This document shows, piece after piece, positions 7,038 to 7,920 of a stretch of DNA of 7,920 nt. This stretch comes from Chitinophaga pinensis (lineage in GTDB: Bacteria > Bacteroidota > Bacteroidia > Flavobacteriales_D > Crocinitomicaceae). The position numbers and the translations under genes are program-made. Under the pieces are notes generated by a model, which was given only the letters and a program-made list of their open reading frames with translations, had not been told where the DNA came from and did not search any database. The stretch spans positions 1-7,920 of the forward strand of contig CAMDGP010000095.1 of assembly GCA_945897765.1 (NCBI GenBank). Direction: 5' to 3'. Positions within the stretch are counted from its first letter, which is position 1. Every line of letters begins with the position of its first letter.

Positions 7038-7517
7038 ATGAATATTCAAGAATACAATCAAGCTGTAGATCAGTTCGCTGATGGTTTATATCGTTTTGCT
7101 TTAAAAAGCTTAAATGACAGTGATATGGCGCACGATTTTGTGCAAGATGCGTTCGAAAAACTATGGATTAAACTTGAAAAAGTTGAAAATGCAAAATCTT
7201 ATTTATTTACAACAGTCTACCACGCAATAGTTGACCATTCACGAAAAGAACAACGCATGCGTGTTTATGCTGAGCAAGTTGATAGAAATCCGGTTTCTGA
7301 ATTACAAGCAATTGACTTGCACGAAATTTTGAACAAAGGATTGAATGAGATGTCTGAAATACAAAGAAACGTTGTTCTGCTAAGAGATTACGAAGGATAT
7401 TCCTACCAAGAAATTGGAGAAATTACTGGATTAAGTGAACAACAAGTAAAAGTTTATATTTTTAGAGCAAGAAAGTTTTTAAAAGAATACATTGGTACAA
7501 TTGAGGCAGTAATATGA
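7038..7517 (+). CDS. ECF-family RNA polymerase sigma factor
   Basis: This is a 159-residue protein, a normal length for an ECF (group 4) sigma factor with only regions 2 and 4. Region 2 covers about residues 8-75: DMAHDFVQDAFEKLW (29-43) is the core-binding region 2.2, and SYLFTTVYHAIVDHSRKEQR (54-73) is region 2.3/2.4, which reads the -10 element. Region 4 covers about 100-153, with the helix-turn-helix from YSYQEIGEITGLSEQQV (121 on) followed by RARKFLK, for -35 recognition. It would direct RNA polymerase in the cytoplasm to a small regulon, probably including its own promoter at 6997-7022. The start at 7038 leaves the whole region 2 intact. Its stop codon overlaps the start of the next gene (ATGA), which points to translational coupling with a probable regulator. 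The signal it responds to is not evident from the sequence. Confidence 0.95.
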   Translation: MNIQEYNQAVDQFADGLYRFALKSLNDSDMAHDFVQDAFEKLWIKLEKVENAKSYLFTTVYHAIVDHSRKEQRMRVYAEQVDRNPVSELQAIDLHEILNKGLNEMSEIQRNVVLLRDYEGYSYQEIGEITGLSEQQVKVYIFRARKFLKEYIGTIEAVI

Positions 7518-7920
7518 TGATAACGAAAGAAAATATTGAAGCCTATTTACTTGATTTTCAAGAAGGAAATTTAAGTCAATTTGAAATCAAAGAGTTGATG
7601 GATTTTGTTGTTTTGCACCCAAAATATAAAGACGACATAGATATTCAACCACTTCCAATTGATTTTTCGATTGAATTCTCAACTAAAGAAAGCCTTAAAC
7701 AAGCAACAGCAATTAAACCAGTTGTTTTTGATTCATTACACGAAAATGAAACAGAACTTTTCATCGTCGCGAAAATTGAAAATGAATTAAACGAAAAGGA
7801 AGAATTACATTTTAATCGTGCACTTCAAGCAGATAAAAATTTTGAAGCACAGTTTAAAGCTTATTCTAAAACGATAATTCTAGTTGATCATTCATTAATT
7901 TTTGAAAACAAAGAAGAACT
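7514..7920 (+). CDS. Probable anti-sigma-like regulator of the ECF sigma factor, N-terminal part
   Basis: The reading frame is open from ATG 7514 to the right edge: 135 full codons, C-terminus missing. The start overlaps the sigma-factor stop as ATGA; a second ATG follows at 7517, so either may be used. Position after an ECF sigma gene is where anti-sigma factors usually lie. Residues 8-42 (YLLDFQEGNLSQFEIKEL, then LHPKY) have the pattern of helical anti-sigma N-termini, roughly 'L.GxLs..E...l...l..hP'. Residues 83-114 (ENELNEKEELHFNRAL, then ADKNF) repeat the same pattern with no gaps but low identity. The part seen is acidic and soluble, with no Cys, so it is not a zinc-binding ZAS type on this evidence. 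No transmembrane segment or FecR domain is reached inside the window. I do not recognise a specific family, so the anti-sigma role is an inference from context. Confidence 0.85.
   Translation, partial: MMITKENIEAYLLDFQEGNLSQFEIKELMDFVVLHPKYKDDIDIQPLPIDFSIEFSTKESLKQATAIKPVVFDSLHENETELFIVAKIENELNEKEELHFNRALQADKNFEAQFKAYSKTIILVDHSLIFENKEE

Overview
The window looks like a chromosomal segment from an AT-rich member of the Bacteroidota, most likely Flavobacteriales. The signs are a SprB-type repeat and Ig-like modules in a giant secreted protein, Sec signal peptides of the short '..FSFSQ' and '..SWAQA' kind, starts without Shine-Dalgarno sequences but with A-rich leaders, and an ECF sigma factor. 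Genus-level placement is not possible from this alone. No rRNA, tRNA, CRISPR array, insertion sequence or phage gene was seen.

Layout. Positions 2350 down to 1 (minus strand) are the first 783 codons of a very large secreted, multidomain surface protein; its C-terminus lies beyond the left edge. A 207-bp divergent intergenic region (2351-2557) with two short dyads separates it from the plus-strand genes. Gene 2558-5611 encodes a 1017-residue exported protein with two amidohydrolase-fold halves joined by a beta-rich linker. Gene 5701-6984 encodes a third, single-domain amidohydrolase homologue, also exported. Next come an ECF sigma factor (7038-7517) and, overlapping it by 4 nt, the start of a small acidic protein (7514 to the right edge) that is probably its regulator.

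How the genes may work together. Of the three amidohydrolase domains, only the C-terminal half of the 1017-residue protein keeps a full set of metal ligands (H634, H636, H797, H823, D877). The N-terminal half has lost all of them, and the 427-residue neighbour keeps one at most. This suggests one catalytic domain with two structural or regulatory pseudoenzyme partners, acting in the periplasm or at the cell surface. The substrate cannot be told from sequence.

Regulation. A good ECF-type promoter (TGTAAC-N16-CGTC) lies just upstream of the sigma gene and suggests autoregulation. A weaker lookalike (TGAAAT-N16-CGTC) lies upstream of the 427-residue amidohydrolase gene, so that gene might belong to the same regulon. 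These promoter calls are pattern matches by eye. I found no clearly new defence, mobile or RNA system; the most interesting material is the pseudoenzyme arrangement and the possible small ECF regulon.
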